A DNA stretch of 64,000 bases, from the NCBI RefSeq assembly GCF_000003605.2, contig NW_003143305.1, positions 30,551-94,550 of the forward strand, read 5' to 3'. The translations under genes were made by a program, and so were the position numbers. Origin of the DNA: Saccoglossus kowalevskii (taxonomy: Eukaryota > Hemichordata > Enteropneusta > Harrimaniidae). The notes beneath the pieces were generated by a model. It made no database searches and had not been told where the DNA came from. It worked only from the letters and a program-made list of their open reading frames with translations. This document shows, in pieces, positions 12,896 through 25,099 of this stretch; position 1 is the stretch's first letter; every line of letters starts with the position of its first letter.

Positions 12896-13619
12896 CTTTT
12901 TGATTTACTTCTAAATTGTATGTCTGAACAAATATAATAACAATATTGAATCTTGCTTTCATCATTTCATCTGGCCAGTTTTTATATGATACATATTGAT
13001 GTGTGGCAGCGACAGGTGGAGCAGTCAGGCGAGTAAGTCTAGTATAACTTTTTCGACACCAGTTCCCTCTTTTCATCAAAAGATTCAGACGATTGGTATA
13101 AAAATTAACTAAAATATTGTCTGGTGCTTCCAAAACTAACAGTGTATGTGTTTTGGGAAGTACCCTGGTACTCTAGAAAATTCACAAAAATGTTTTCGAA
13201 GTATTTATAAATTATTTATATCTAGAAGTGTACAATCCATACGGCTGACGCGTAAGTAGATGGGTGCAACATAAATGAAAAATGCCCAACTTTGTTGATA
13301 GAGGTTTCTTTTTTATGAATTCGCAGTTTTCTGAGTTTTTCCATTGAGATTTTCCCCGCTTGGTTTCACATAGTTGTTAGGGGCACTGTTTTGATTGGAA
13401 TCTGGCCGGTAATGTGAGGGCGCTTACACTGATGGCAAGTCTGTTGGGATTTCGTAGTCGCATGACTTTCGAGTTCACCCCTCGTTTACGCAATTTATAT
13501 TTATTTTTCATCGGAATCGCAACAAACTGCAAGCAAGTCTAGGTAATATTTGTAATAAAATAGAGAAAAGGGCAAAATTTAACAATACAAAGTGCTTTAT
13601 TTAAAAATAATTACTTGTG

Positions 13620-13960
13620 CTCATTACAATGTGACGTTATTGAAACACCAACCAGCAACATCTTTCATGATGAAAGTACCAAATGTGTTCATAGTCTTAC
13701 CATTGCCCCGTTTCCTTGGTCTGTGATTGGCAAAATAGTCATCAAATTTGCAATCCTTCTTCATCCTATTTGACGCTGTTAGATTTCTGTTTTTGTCAAT
13801 GGTCGGCGAGATCTTCTGAGCTGTTTCATGGTGTGTTCCAGCTGCTTGTGTAGTTGTTTAGTGGGATTGGAATGTTCCGTTTCAAATACATAATTGGTGA
13901 AATTGTTGCATCTTTAAGTAATCTGCTGTTTACCGGTGGTGATAAAAGTTTATCAAAATA
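13620..13960 (-). repeat. Unclassified coding-type repeat, copy A
   Basis: This segment aligns along most of its length with 23340-23710 in the same orientation, roughly 75-80% by eye. The minus-strand reading gives 'LLSPPVNSRLLKDATISPI' near the upstream end. Near the downstream end it gives a basic C-terminus with 'KFDDYFANHRPRKRGNG', running to a stop near 13625. The paired conservation of these peptides suggests the 3' coding part of an unrecognised mobile element. Both copies are decayed. Confidence 0.55.
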
Positions 13961-13969
13961 ATTACAACG

Positions 13970-15370
13970 AATAAAGTAACTAAAATGGGGGATTGCCTAG
14001 GGAAATGTGCATTAGTGATATCTCACAGTTCCATGATGTAGAGATGGATGACAGTCAATGGTCAACGAAGAATTACAGGAGTCTTGCTTCCAGAGGAATA
14101 CTGTTATTCTTGAGGGCACCACTGGAAGCAGGAGATCGCAGAGCAGTTCATAAGTCTCACAGAAAAATTGTTTAAGCATGTATCACTTGTCTCACAATAT
14201 CGCAGCAGTAGCACACATGGGCCACAACTGTCCTCAGTCTCGCTTATTTATAGGCAAATTTCAGGTACACCACCTGGGTTTCCACATCAGCCAATTAGAA
14301 TGTGGTCTTGCTAGCAGCTGTACATCGTGAACATCTTTTGTTATGTAAATCACAAGTACACCAGTCACCTTTATGAAAGTTATCACACGGCAATGCAGAC
14401 TTCTATTTGTAGGGTTTGAGGTAATATGACAAAAATATAATAAAGGATGATGACAATGGTCATGTCTCTCCTACCCTACCCACCCATTTCCAAATTCTGC
14501 ACAGTTAACGATGCAGAACTATGTACAGTAACTTTACTGACACAAAATTAATATCTTGTATACCACCGAGTGCAGCGCTTCTGGGTTTGTTTTCCCCCCA
14601 CGCCTTGGGTTGTTAGGTCGCTGTCAGGCAAATCACGTAGTTTCCTGTTGCGGTCCGTCTTAGAGAATACGTATAATCTGTGGCCGTACATAATACCTTG
14701 TGTTCTTTTGTTAATACTCGCATGTACAAATTCATAGCCTGGAGAATAGAGGATATTTGGTATGTAAGATCTGTTCTGAAACAACAGCAATCAAACATTA
14801 CATATTACTTCAACCACACGGTTTGCTGCATGTAAAGCTGTAGATTTTGTTGATAGATTCTGTTTGAAAATAGTTTGCAGTACATAACCAAACACCTAAA
14901 TTGTGCAATGGTTAATGTCATTGCCACATTCAAACGTCATTCAAATGAGTACATTGCACGTTTTATCACCGATATTGCTCTTGTTTATGCAAGGACTTGC
15001 TTGAAAATGTTTTACCAGGTTTTGGCCAAATTGTTACAAATTGAGGAAAGTTTATTATGTAAATTAGCTAATTTGCATAAGTCAACATTCCTACCAAATA
15101 ATCAAGGCCAACACTTTGCTTGAACATGTTTTACCGGTCTTACAATATGGTGAGGGGTTAAAAAGATATTCTCAAAAAAGCCAAAATTCATCACTCAATT
15201 TGTATAATTAACAACAATCGTTTTATTGGTACCACAAATTTGGATTACTCCAGAACATATGTGGATACTAAATTGTAGTGACATCCAATCTCTGGTTACA
15301 GTTATACACAGAACACCCAGGAATTGATGGATACTTGGTAATTAGTACACAAAATTGGTTAATGACAGTT
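13970..15370. other. Mostly non-coding stretch
   Basis: No gene is supported. A minus frame near 14548-14798 faintly recalls a FLYWCH-type zinc finger ('YGHRLYVFSKTDRN') but lacks the W-x-C core, so it is not called. The AATTAGCTAATT-type repeat near 15056 belongs to the octamer repeat described separately. Confidence 0.4.
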
Positions 15371-16095
15371 TAATTATTTTGACGAAGTGATGTTAGTGCT
15401 TGTATTAAAGCAATCAGATTCTGACAGCTGATGATAATATATGCCACAGGCTTTTTCCTTCCAGTTTCATCTCGTACAACCAATAAGTATAACGGAAAGT
15501 TGTACTGGTAGCATCCATAAATACCATGTGTTGACCAAATTTTATGAAGTCAGCTTTCATTGCCTGTGAATGTAGTACTACAATGAAATCCTATTGCTGA
15601 TAGTGTACAACATTTCATTTCACCTGCCATTAAAAAAGTGAAAAAATATCATTGACAAATCGATGTTCATTGATTTTTAAGGAAAGCTTAGAAATGGCTC
15701 CTGTGTATTTGGACCAAGATTGAATAGTTAAAAATTGATTGGTCATCAAGAAATTGGTAATAAAAAATGGAGATTAAATAAAATATATATCAATTCCTAG
15801 CAAATTTGGTTCAAATATGTCGTGTTTATGAGAATCCCAATTTGGCTAATTTACATATGCAATCATTCCAATAGCTTCAAATCAGTTGTTAAAAATTTAA
15901 TGATAATGCTGATTCATTGAAAAACTACTATGCAAATTAACTAATTTAAATATGTTAATTACTCCAATAATTTGGCATGCAGTTTACATCAATGTAAATG
16001 TCTATCAAATTTGATCGAAATCCATTGAGTTGTTCATGTGATAATCACAATTCAGTTAAAAAAAACAGTATGCAAATTACCTAATTTACATATTT
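15056..16095. repeat. Degenerate repeat centred on palindromic ATGCAAATTAGCTAATTTGC
   Basis: Four imperfect copies of a palindrome with half-site ATGCAAATTA lie at about 15056-15080, 15838-15861, 15929-15954 and 16069-16092. The last three are spaced about 91 and 140 bp apart and share flanking phrases such as 'ATTACTCCAATA'. ATGCAAAT is the octamer bound by POU proteins, but a functional role is only a possibility. The layout fits a decayed tandem or MITE-like repeat. Confidence 0.6.
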
Positions 16096-17040
16096 ACGGT
16101 ACTAGGCCTAATTATTAGTTTTGGGGCCAAATTTGAGGAATACCCCAAACCATATATGTGTACCAAATTTCACACACACACAGGCACACGAGAGCCAACA
16201 ATATTTGACAAGAATGGAAAACTGAGAAGTCACCATAAAGATATTGCAATGTAAAAGTGAATGTATGAACTCTTCACATGCAACTGGGCTTTATGGGAAA
16301 ATGTTAATAAAGGCTTATTGTGTTTAATAATTACTGGCTTTGCTCAAGTATTTTAAGTTTTTAATAACTACTGAATGAATACACTTGTATCTAATAACCA
16401 TAAGACCACATACCTGTTAATAATTTATCAACACTACTAACATTATTTCGATCTGGTCTTTGCTTGTGCATGTATGAAAGTCAAATATTCTTAATGTGGC
16501 GTTACATAGTATCTCCTATCATTCAAATCATAATTACCAGTTTTTTTAGCCCAATCATGGGCTAGAAGAAAAATAACATCAGGGTTCACGCCTATAAATG
16601 TCCACTCTTCAATCTGTTTGACAAAAGTAGGATCGATCTTTGAAAAATGATGATTACATGCCTCCCAAGAATCATGTCTATGGTGGATGTCCTTGACTCT
16701 TCCTAATACTTTCCTTTTTCATTGAAATGTATGCCTTACAACCAACAACACGCTTTCTATTAGCACGCACATATGTTATTCCAGCAACAACATAGTGTTG
16801 TATATAAATATGTGGAAGTAACGTTGCTCCAGGAATAACATTTGTCGAATTGCCTCTCATTCAAATGCACATCTTCTTACATTAAAGGCAAATTCAGTGA
16901 TAAGTCGTTGTATGCAAGTGCATATTCTACAACTATTGTGACATTCTGATTCCAAAAAAACTAGTTCAAGTTGCATGGGCCAGTCTAGAAAAACAACCAG
17001 AATGATGAACAAACACAACCAACTACGGATATTTATATAC
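15375..17040 (-). pseudogene. MULE-type transposase relic (N-terminal module and catalytic start)
   Basis: Minus-strand fragments appear in the correct order for a Mutator-like transposase. 'GCKAYISMKKESIRKSQGHP' lies in 16860-16678. A second frame (about 16695-16500) has 'NPDVIFLLAHDWAKKTG' and 'LNDRRYYVTP'. A catalytic-domain block (15617-15375) has 'FMDATSTTF', the MULE 'MDATYKT' motif with its first catalytic Asp at 15513-15515, and then 'PLYLLVVRDETG'. Several frame changes and stops separate these. The 0.8 kb between the N-terminal part and the catalytic block holds palindromic octamer repeats. No terminal inverted repeats were found. The family is reasonably clear. Confidence 0.55.
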
Positions 17041-17049
17041 ATACTTTTT

Positions 17050-18700
17050 TGCTAAAGTCCGAGCATAGACTCTGGTAAGACAGTTTACGCCATTGTAAAA
17101 TCCATCATTTTTACACTGGTTTACTGGTCACGTGGTAACTAACAGTCATTAAATTTACGGCGGTGCTGCACTATTATAAATGTTATGGGTAACCAGATAT
17201 CAATATACCAAGCTCAACAAATTACGGCGAATATTCAACTCCCAGTGCCAGTACTTGTTGCATACGGTGGCTGGTGTTATTCCAATGTTGGTTTAAACAT
17301 AACATGCTTGCATACCTGATTTAGGCGAGGTAAGTTTTATGTAATAGTTATGCTGTGCTGACACTTCCCTATTTAAGCCCCATTATGCGAGGGTCACATT
17401 TCTTTTCTTTTTTTAAATCAGCGTCAGTGATAAGATAAGAAACAAGATTTGTTCAGCAAGTGTTCTATGGCAAATTTAATGACATCCCACCTAGATGATA
17501 ACAGCTATAACAATCTTACAATATCTCACTATTTCCTTAATTTATAGACAGGTAAGGTAATTGAATGAATGTTCTACTTACAATACTGTTAATTGCCAAA
17601 AATTTCTGCTGAATCATCTTTCGTTTTTGTTTAGACGTAAAGGTATTTACATCAAAATTCTTCAATTTGCCAGCTTTTCTCCCTTTAGTTATGTTTGTCT
17701 TCAGCTGACAACCTCTTCCATTTTGCTCCCCATGTACAAAAGACATGTGGAGCAGATATACTGGGATCTGTAGGAAAATAATTGTATCCAACAATTACAT
17801 GGCCACATCATCCCTTTAAAAAGAAAAAAAAACAACTGTGAACACATTAGTTCAGCCATTATAAACGCATCTGGTAGTTTCAGATGTCTGCCAATATATG
17901 TTTATTATTTTGGGCCACATAGGAAAGATAAATGTGAACAGGCTATACAAGGCCAGTCCAAATATCCTGTTTGTTTAAAAAATATGTCATTGGGTTCTAA
18001 ATCCCATTTGGGCAATCACAGTTCACTTTTAGGTGTTCTTATTGGAGATGCCTAATTCAGTTGTCAAGATTTTGCTACATGTACTGAATACAAACTGCCA
18101 TTAAATCATACACTCAGTTTCACAGACTCTTACAATACTGCATATAAATTATGCTTACCATGATTTCTTTCACATTATATGCTAATAAACCCTTTTTTCA
18201 TGATATTTCGTTTTGATATTTTGAAAATTAAAAAAAAAATGTTTGCATATTCCAAACATGTGTCCATGTTATATCGAATTAAATGAGAACAAGAGGGTTT
18301 TATTTTTGTAATATATATTTTCTTTATTTAAAGTTTCTAATCATGTATTACCACTGTAACAGGGGCAATCAATAAATAGAATCCTGAGAACTTGACTATT
18401 ATACAACTTGGCACAATCTTTTTTATACCCTTCTACAAGTTTTAAGATATTGAATAGCAGGCCCGCTTCGCCAATTATGTACAACCATGGAAAACGTCCC
18501 GTGGAATTGTTATAACTGTACAATGGGCCGTTGAACCGAAGGTGTTGACAATTAAATAAACCACCCCAGTCATAGTCATGAACTTGCAAACTCTTGCAAG
18601 GTTACTTGCACGCGCCAGTGATTTGGGGTCGCGACCTACTTAGATCCACGAGTTAACGGTGTAGTGTTTCCTGGATTCTAGCCAACCATGTAGTGAAAAC
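17050..18700. other. AT-rich non-coding stretch
   Basis: No gene, repeat or motif is supported here. Open frames on the two strands around 17537-17794 overlap each other and look like chance. Confidence 0.5.
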
Positions 18701-18890
18701 AAATGTTGACCCCATTGTGTGGCACTCTAAATAAATGACAACAACAAATACAAACATCTATTTCTGGCCTTTATTGTGGGTTATTGAGCTTATATCCGAA
18801 AAAAGGCAATATTGCACATTTTTTGTAAACAAACGAAATCGATGTGAATAGATTTAAGGAATGTTGGCTATGTAGGAAACAGAGCAAAAA

Positions 18891-19075
18891 CCCTATAAAA
18901 AGGCGTAGTTGGCAGCCCCCAAATTTTTCTTTGGAAGCTGGGAAGAGGGAAGCAGAGTCCTTGCCAGATTGCGAACTGAACGCACTGAATTTAGCCAAGA
19001 CTTTGTTCAGAGTTGTTTGACTAGGAGTTTGGGATTGGCAAGACCGTGTCTTGAATCACATAATTTGGGTAAGCT
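18891..19075 (+). promoter_or_regulatory. Promoter-like segment: TATA box, leader and splice donor
   Basis: A strong TATA box (CCTATAAAAAGG) sits at 18892-18903 in an otherwise plain region. It is followed by GC-richer sequence with a frame that stays open to 19178 but lacks an ATG start, and by a good splice donor (TTGGGTAAGC, GT at 19069-19070). An AATAAA occurs near 19160. This could be the first exon of a host gene, or part of a retroelement LTR (TATA and poly(A) signal close together). I found no second copy to confirm an LTR. Confidence 0.3.
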
Positions 19076-19179
19076 CACTTTAATTAAATCGTGGTTTTTG
19101 CAATGCCCTTGTGAGAGATATAAACTTTGCTTCCTTCCTTTCAACTTTAAAAAACCCGGAATAAAACAGTCCCGCTAAC

Positions 19180-20930
19180 AAATGCTATACTTTACCAGCA
19201 GCCGTGACGGGACCTAGGTGTGGTAATAATATACCAGAATAGTTTCGTATTGGAAAGCTACTTTGACATTAGACTGTAGATGGTGCGTGTCTTCCGACCC
19301 CATAGACAATTTGAACTTTAAGTAGATTTGATTGTTACTACACACGTAGGGGTTCGTAGGTTTAGCCGTGAGAAATTGTTTCAGTCACAAAGTTACGGGT
19401 GTCTAATTCTTATATGATGTATTAGGTTCATTCCCTGGTAAACAGTGGCATCCCGCTAGAGATAATGTTTTGATATGCGCTATGTTGTAACTGTCCTTCT
19501 GTGAGTGGCATGTAGTGAGATCGGATGACGGCACATTCCATTCTGAGCCGGGTATGATGGGTACATGTGTTCAAGGAGATAACTAGCTCATTATAAATTC
19601 AGTCTTTAACCTGTCTAATGAGTGTCTAATTTATGCCTGTAACAATGTAAAGCAGCGCCGTTTCGGAGTGTACTTGAACTGGATTTGGTAGTGTTCAGGC
19701 CTCATTGTGGGAACTTTAGCTTGAGTCTCTGACTGAGGGACGAGCCAAATATTTAAATGGTGCCATTGATATGTCTTTTTGTGTATCATTATTTTTGACT
19801 TACTTTCTTGTACCCCTTTGTTACCAGTGTGTATATTGACTTGTGGTATTTTATCTAATAGCGTGTTATTCATTAAAAGGTTGGATTCGTGAATTAAATA
19901 ATTTGTGTCTTGAGTATATTTTATTACATTAGGAAGTAACCTCTCCCTCTGGGATAATTATGTCCTCCCATCACCTTTGCAAGATGTACAATGCAGTCAT
20001 GTTTAAGTCTTCACTTTATCATAAGCGAAGCCGGACCTAGGTAATTGGAGAGGCGGATTGATTGGAACCACCACTTGGCTACCATTTATTACAACAGATT
20101 CCAAGACCCGCTCTCCAGTTCCCTAAACACTGTTCGGGGGAACTGTCTAAATATCCAGTACCACACATCATATCACGGGGTGGTTGTGAAATTCCTTCTT
20201 TCAGATCAATAACCGCACAACCCGGGTATTTTTTTTACAAAGGTATAACGTTTATATTATTAATATGCTTAGGACAATACTTGCTTGGACGATTAACTCC
20301 TGACAATCCTTATCAAAATACCCTTCTAATACTTCTAACTCTGAAGGGGAAATGCATGTCCTAGAATTCTTGAAAAGTAAGAATAACAATCATAGCATGA
20401 AATCCAAGATTTCACTACTGCTATGGGTGCAATTAACTGCCCATGCGTAGGCTATTCAATGTAGCCGGTTGTTAGCGGTTCAGCCCAACAAGCGCGTGTC
20501 AAACGTCTTTTTAACTCATTTTGGGAAGTGGTACAAAGATGTATTTTGTGCGATGATCGCCCCTCGCCATTTGACTGGCGGCGCAGAGTGTATGTATCTG
20601 CTCGAATCGCTCGACCTAGATGAAACATTATAATTCGGTGGGACATTTCGCATATAGTGAAGTACTTTTGATCATTTTGAACCAAATGAACATAATTTCC
20701 TATCAAACACTGGTACAGATAACATTTTTATAAAAGTCTGTGAATGAATGAAGAAAGTGAATTTTAGCGGAAATGATATTACAGGGATATTCACGGACAC
20801 GGGACATGTTTTGTAAAATAAAAAATACAATGAAAACACTTATACACATATGCATTTTACGCCCCAAAAAATATTTGTTTCCTATTTCTTTCTTACATTT
20901 ATGCTGAAACACAAAATTAATGTGCTAAAA
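19180..20930. other. Non-coding stretch with a CpG-richer patch
   Basis: No gene is supported. A CpG-richer patch at about 20450-20640 stands out against the AT-rich background and keeps frames open on both strands. No family signature was recognised in it. Confidence 0.4.
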
Positions 20931-20937
20931 CATCATT

Positions 20938-21430
20938 CAGCAGAAGCAACTTGAGTGGCTTCTCCTTCATCTTCTTGACAGTTGTTGTCACCCAGATCCT
21001 CTCCACTACTGAAATCAGTCAAGGAGAACCTGGGTGCATTTTTAGGGTATTCTCTAGTGGACTGGGCTCCCATCCTCCTCCGTCAGCGTTCTTGCATCAT
21101 GCCCTTAGCCTGAACGCGTTTAGCATGTTTCTCATCAAGAGTCTTGAACAATATGGGTCAGTATGATTGAACGCCATGGAAGCAGGTTAACGATGAGGAG
21201 TTTCGTCTGGTTTTCATCATCCTCGTTATCAGACACTTCACTAGACATATACCCAACATTCATCGCACTAGCATATAGCTCCTTATCCATTTCAGGTATT
21301 GACCTACTTCTGTTGAATTCTGTGGAAACGAGATTAAAATAAATTTGGGTTAGGTTCAAAAATTGAAGGGAAATGCATATTTTCATAATGTGAAGCCAAA
21401 ATTGTAAACCTGTTGTTTCACTGCTAAAGA
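20938..21430 (-). pseudogene. Decayed TE-type protein with acidic 'MSSE...PWR' block
   Basis: The minus strand reads 'ALYASAMNVGYMSS'-like and acidic 'SEVSDNEDDENQT' sequence, then 'LLPWRS'. In a neighbouring frame it continues with 'ILFKTLDEKHAKRVQAKG' and a basic Arg run, and ends in a Ser/Asp/Glu-rich tail near 20938. The order 'acidic MSSE, LPWR, basic helix' is one I associate with uncharacterised mobile-element proteins of invertebrates, but I cannot name the superfamily. At least one frame change and two stops break it, so it is not a functional gene in this copy. Confidence 0.4.
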
Positions 21431-21449
21431 CAAAACAACACAATGCTTA

Positions 21450-23330
21450 CAAATATGCTTTACATATGAAACAAAACTACTTTGTCTACATCTGAACATT
21501 ATGTGGTACTCATCGTATTAAATCATACTACATCTTCAAATGTATGGGTTCAGGTATTGATAACACATGCTCTTCCAGATTAATTTTTAAAGCTGGTGCT
21601 TTTGAAATAAAGTAGGTGTGTGTTGTTGGGATTTAAGGGTACATTCATGCAATGATTACATTCATATTTAGTGTGCACTAGGTAGTCATAAAATAACAAG
21701 CGACCCGATGATGAACCGAGTTCTGCTGCTCTCTTGTCAGTGAAATACAGATGCAATACTACTGCACTAAAATACAATTCAATTCAATACAACAATCAGT
21801 AATGGATATTAGGTACATGTAGTGAATCAAACAAAAAGTAGTTAAACAACACATTACATGGTTGACAATTCATATGATTGGGCAGCCTGTCACTCTTAGA
21901 TGATGGTTTAAAATAAACGAAATCATAATGTGAAATCAATACACGCCATTTTTACTAGTGAGAACTCTGTCCGCTATGCTAATTAAATTGAACGGTTCAC
22001 TGAATGTGGCCATATTTTCCGACACAGTTACTATTACATTCATCTCATTGTGGCATTAAATGTATTCCCTAAAACTAAGAAGAAAGGTCTGTTATATCAA
22101 GTAAACAAACAGTACTATTTTTTTCTCAAGCTGCATCATCTTACTCAGATTAATAACATGAACAAAACACAAGCAAATGTCAAATGAAAACCACATTATT
22201 CTTAAGCAGATTTTTTAATTTACAATGTGATATTGAAAACGTTATACTGCAAGTTAAGACTAGCATGATTTCGTAACATTTGTTTACCTTTACAACACTG
22301 CTATCTTCAAGAATGTTCCATAGATTAATAACTGAAGCAGTTTATTGAGAATATGTTCAACAATTAGGACAGATCACAAAACTGATGATGCATGGTATCT
22401 AAAAATTCTATCAAACATGACTTTAATAGAGGTTATCTTTAGCAAATTTCTAATCCATGTAGCTATTGCATTACTAATAGAACTACATGATTTTCAGACT
22501 AATACTTTGATAATATATGTAATTTTACTGACCTTTACTTTCACAACAAAAATACATCCATTCACACATGAAATGCATTCTCCTTCATTCACAACATTCT
22601 TATGTTTATGTAAAGGACTGGCAACATTTTGTGCGTCTGTTATTTCTTATTTAAAATTCGCATTGCCTAACTGTAGAAGAGATTGTATTATTATCAACTT
22701 AAGAATGTTTATTTTCTTTACACCTGTTCTTGACTTTTGGGACACTTTTGTTAATGTTTTATTGTATATGGTTTTGTTTATAGTAACATGTGGTTAAGTA
22801 ATTATAGCATTTTTAATTTAATTTGTAGGGGCAGTTCTGGCTATATGGAATTAAATACGAACAAGTCTTTATCAGCCAAATTAATTCACATGCTGGCGAA
22901 CGTGGAAATGCAGAACTTGGTGGCATATATGCTTTCGGAGAAATTTATTCTTCCTGTTTCATGCAGTTGGCAACATGAAAGTTATCAGTATTTAATTAGT
23001 AAATAATACATATGGTGATTTTACTCACACAAATAGATGGATTCTAAACTTGGTGTATATAGCCTTAGTTTTTTGTTAGAGTTTACTAGTGAGTTGTAAA
23101 ATGCACCATGCTGTACTACACTTTTCTGGCCCAGCTGTGATTTTTTTCTGTGAAATGGTAGGGAAAACACAAAATTGCCTTCAACCCTTGTTTGCACAAA
23201 ATTATTTTGAAAAGTAAACCATTTTTAATTATTTTACTGCAATAAATTTCCACAGTTGAGCCAGTCTAGTGCAAGATTAATTCAGAGATTTTAATGGGTT
23301 GTCAGAAAGGAACAACAGAGATATTGCTCT
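21450..23330. other. AT-rich non-coding stretch
   Basis: No gene is supported. The longest open frame outside mobile elements (22345-22797, plus) begins with TTG, is hydrophobic only because the DNA is T-rich, and shows no domain. Confidence 0.5.
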
Positions 23331-23339
23331 TGATCTTCA

Positions 23340-23710
23340 TTCATAAGCGGTCTGTGATTGGCAAAATATTAATCAAATTTGCTATCTTTCTTCGTCTTAT
23401 TTAATTGGCTAATGAGAGATCTTTTGCGTTTTTCTTGTGAGGCTTGGGTAGATTTCTCAGTTTTCCTTAATGGTCGACGAGAACTTCCCTGAGGGGATGA
23501 ATCAATAGCTGTTTCATGGCGTGTTCCTGCTGCTTGTGTAATTGCTATTGGCCGTGTCTCTTCCATCTGTAGTTACTGGTTGTGTCGTCAGGTTTATTGG
23601 AATTGGCTGAACAGTGGAAATATTCGGTTTCAAATACGTAATTGGTGAGACTGTTGCATCTGTAAGTAATGTGCTGTTTACTGGTGGAGATAAAAGTGCA
23701 TTTATCACAA
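23340..23710 (-). repeat. Unclassified coding-type repeat, copy B
   Basis: This is the second copy of the repeat at 13620-13960. The minus-strand reading starts with 'LLSPPVNSTLLTDATVSPI', passes through a Ser/Thr-rich and then Lys/Arg-rich region ('QASQEKRKRSLISQLNKTKK'), and reaches the shared 'SKFD-x-YFANHRP' near 23345-23375. Upstream of the coding-like part is a T-rich tract ending in CCACCAG (about 23690), which could be a splice acceptor. A stop and a frame change interrupt it. Function unknown. Confidence 0.55.
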
Positions 23711-23719
23711 ATGTAAAAA

Positions 23720-24770
23720 AGAGTTACAAAATAATTAGACATGTATTTATATACTTTTTGTTGTAACCAAATTAACTTTGTTTTTAATTTTGAACATCAA
23801 TATATAGTGTAATCCATGTATCCATTCTATCATGTAGGTTTCACTGACTTTCCCCATGCACCTATTCTAGCAGTCGCCATTGTGTCATCACCAACATATT
23901 TATCTTGACAAACTTTGCCCCAGTAAACCTATATTGATATTGTCTTCTGCCAGGACTTTACAATGCATTGATATATTTAAGATCATTGGTGACTTACTTT
24001 GTAATTAGTCAACCTTTAAGTTTTGTACAGATAAAATTATCCAGATCGCTCGTATTCGGCTGTCATCTCTGAGAACAATGTTTGTGATCATCATCAGCTA
24101 CTTGTATTGGGTGAGTTTGTTGTTGTATCTGTGGGATTGTGATGCCTCTGATAGTAAGCTCCATCAGTTTGAACAATTATTTCTACGTAACTAATAACTT
24201 CTTAATGACTGTGGTGTTTGTGTTGGAAAGTCACTTTGTTTTTCAGGTTTACCTGTGTAGCAATGCACAAGCAAAATAATAATTGGACAGTGTTTTCTCC
24301 AGCTTTATTTATGAGGGAATTGTTACCCCTTCAGATCAAAATGTGGCCTTATAGGTGGTTATAATCAATTCCCACAGTGAAGTACATGTGTCAGGAGTAT
24401 GCTTGCTGCATTACACTAGTATTTTCAATAAACTCCACTCATGTCGGGTTTTGACTGGATTGATGAGAGCCTTTGATAATGTGACCCTCCTTCTTTACTT
24501 TAATAATGCCATAATGTGAGATCAGAATCTCCAATTTATCATTGATCTGATGATTGGTCGGCGGGGATGAAGGAGAGGTGGTGCTTTGACAGTGCAAGCG
24601 TTATTCCGGCATTTGATGTCTTGTCTTCGGGAAGCTCGTATTTATAACGATAGCGACTCAATTAGTTTCAAACTATTCTTCAAATAGTTCAAGATGATTG
24701 TGAGAACCAGTGACCGTTGATTTTGATCTAGTCTTCTAACTTACTTGCATAAAATCCCATCACATTTTCC
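23720..24770. other. Non-coding stretch
   Basis: No gene is supported. 24500-24770 may be the decayed downstream part of the neighbouring hAT-like fragment, but nothing definite can be read. Confidence 0.4.
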
Positions 24771-24784
24771 TCTTTGCTTTGGTT

Positions 24785-25095
24785 GCTCAACACATTCCTT
24801 CATGGCGGCGATGTAGATCTCGTCTTTCTGGAACATGAGGTTAAGACGAGTAACGTTAGGGATAATGTCTGCGACAAATTTATTTTGTGTTAATTTGCCG
24901 TGCAGGGTGATGGCTTTTGGGTTTGTGCTGCGCGTCGAACAGATATGTCAATACTTTTATCGCTTAAGACCTTACTCTTCAGGATATCATTTACTATTTT
25001 TGCTTTTATCGAATCCGCACAAGCGTGTAGCAATTCTTCGGCTGTTGTATGTGATCTACAATGTGCGCTGTGGGCAATATTAAGCTCAAACTGAT
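24785..25095 (-). pseudogene. hAT-like transposase fragment
   Basis: The minus-strand reading gives 'HTTAEELLHACADSIKAKIV' and then 'DILKSKVLSDKSIDIS'. These match the start of the hAT catalytic domain ('EEI...S-x-x-x-S-x-x-x-DE-x-TDIS') with the catalytic-type Asp-Glu replaced. After a frame change it reads 'QNKFVADIIPNVTRLNLMF' and 'QKDEIYI', like the downstream 'F-x-x-x-D-x-L-x-x-L-x-x-x-FQ-x-D' region. The stretch between these blocks in an intact transposase is missing. It is a relic of a cut-and-paste hAT transposon or of a hAT-derived ZMYM/ZNF862-like gene. Confidence 0.45.
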
Positions 25096-25099
25096 AGTA

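Noticed and set aside
14548-14798. FLYWCH-like zinc finger on the minus strand
   Set aside because: The 'YGHRLYVFSKTDRN' start is suggestive, but the W-x-C core and the His pair are not there.
22345-22797. 150-codon open frame on the plus strand
   Set aside because: Starts with TTG, is hydrophobic only through T-rich DNA, and shows no domain or splice context.
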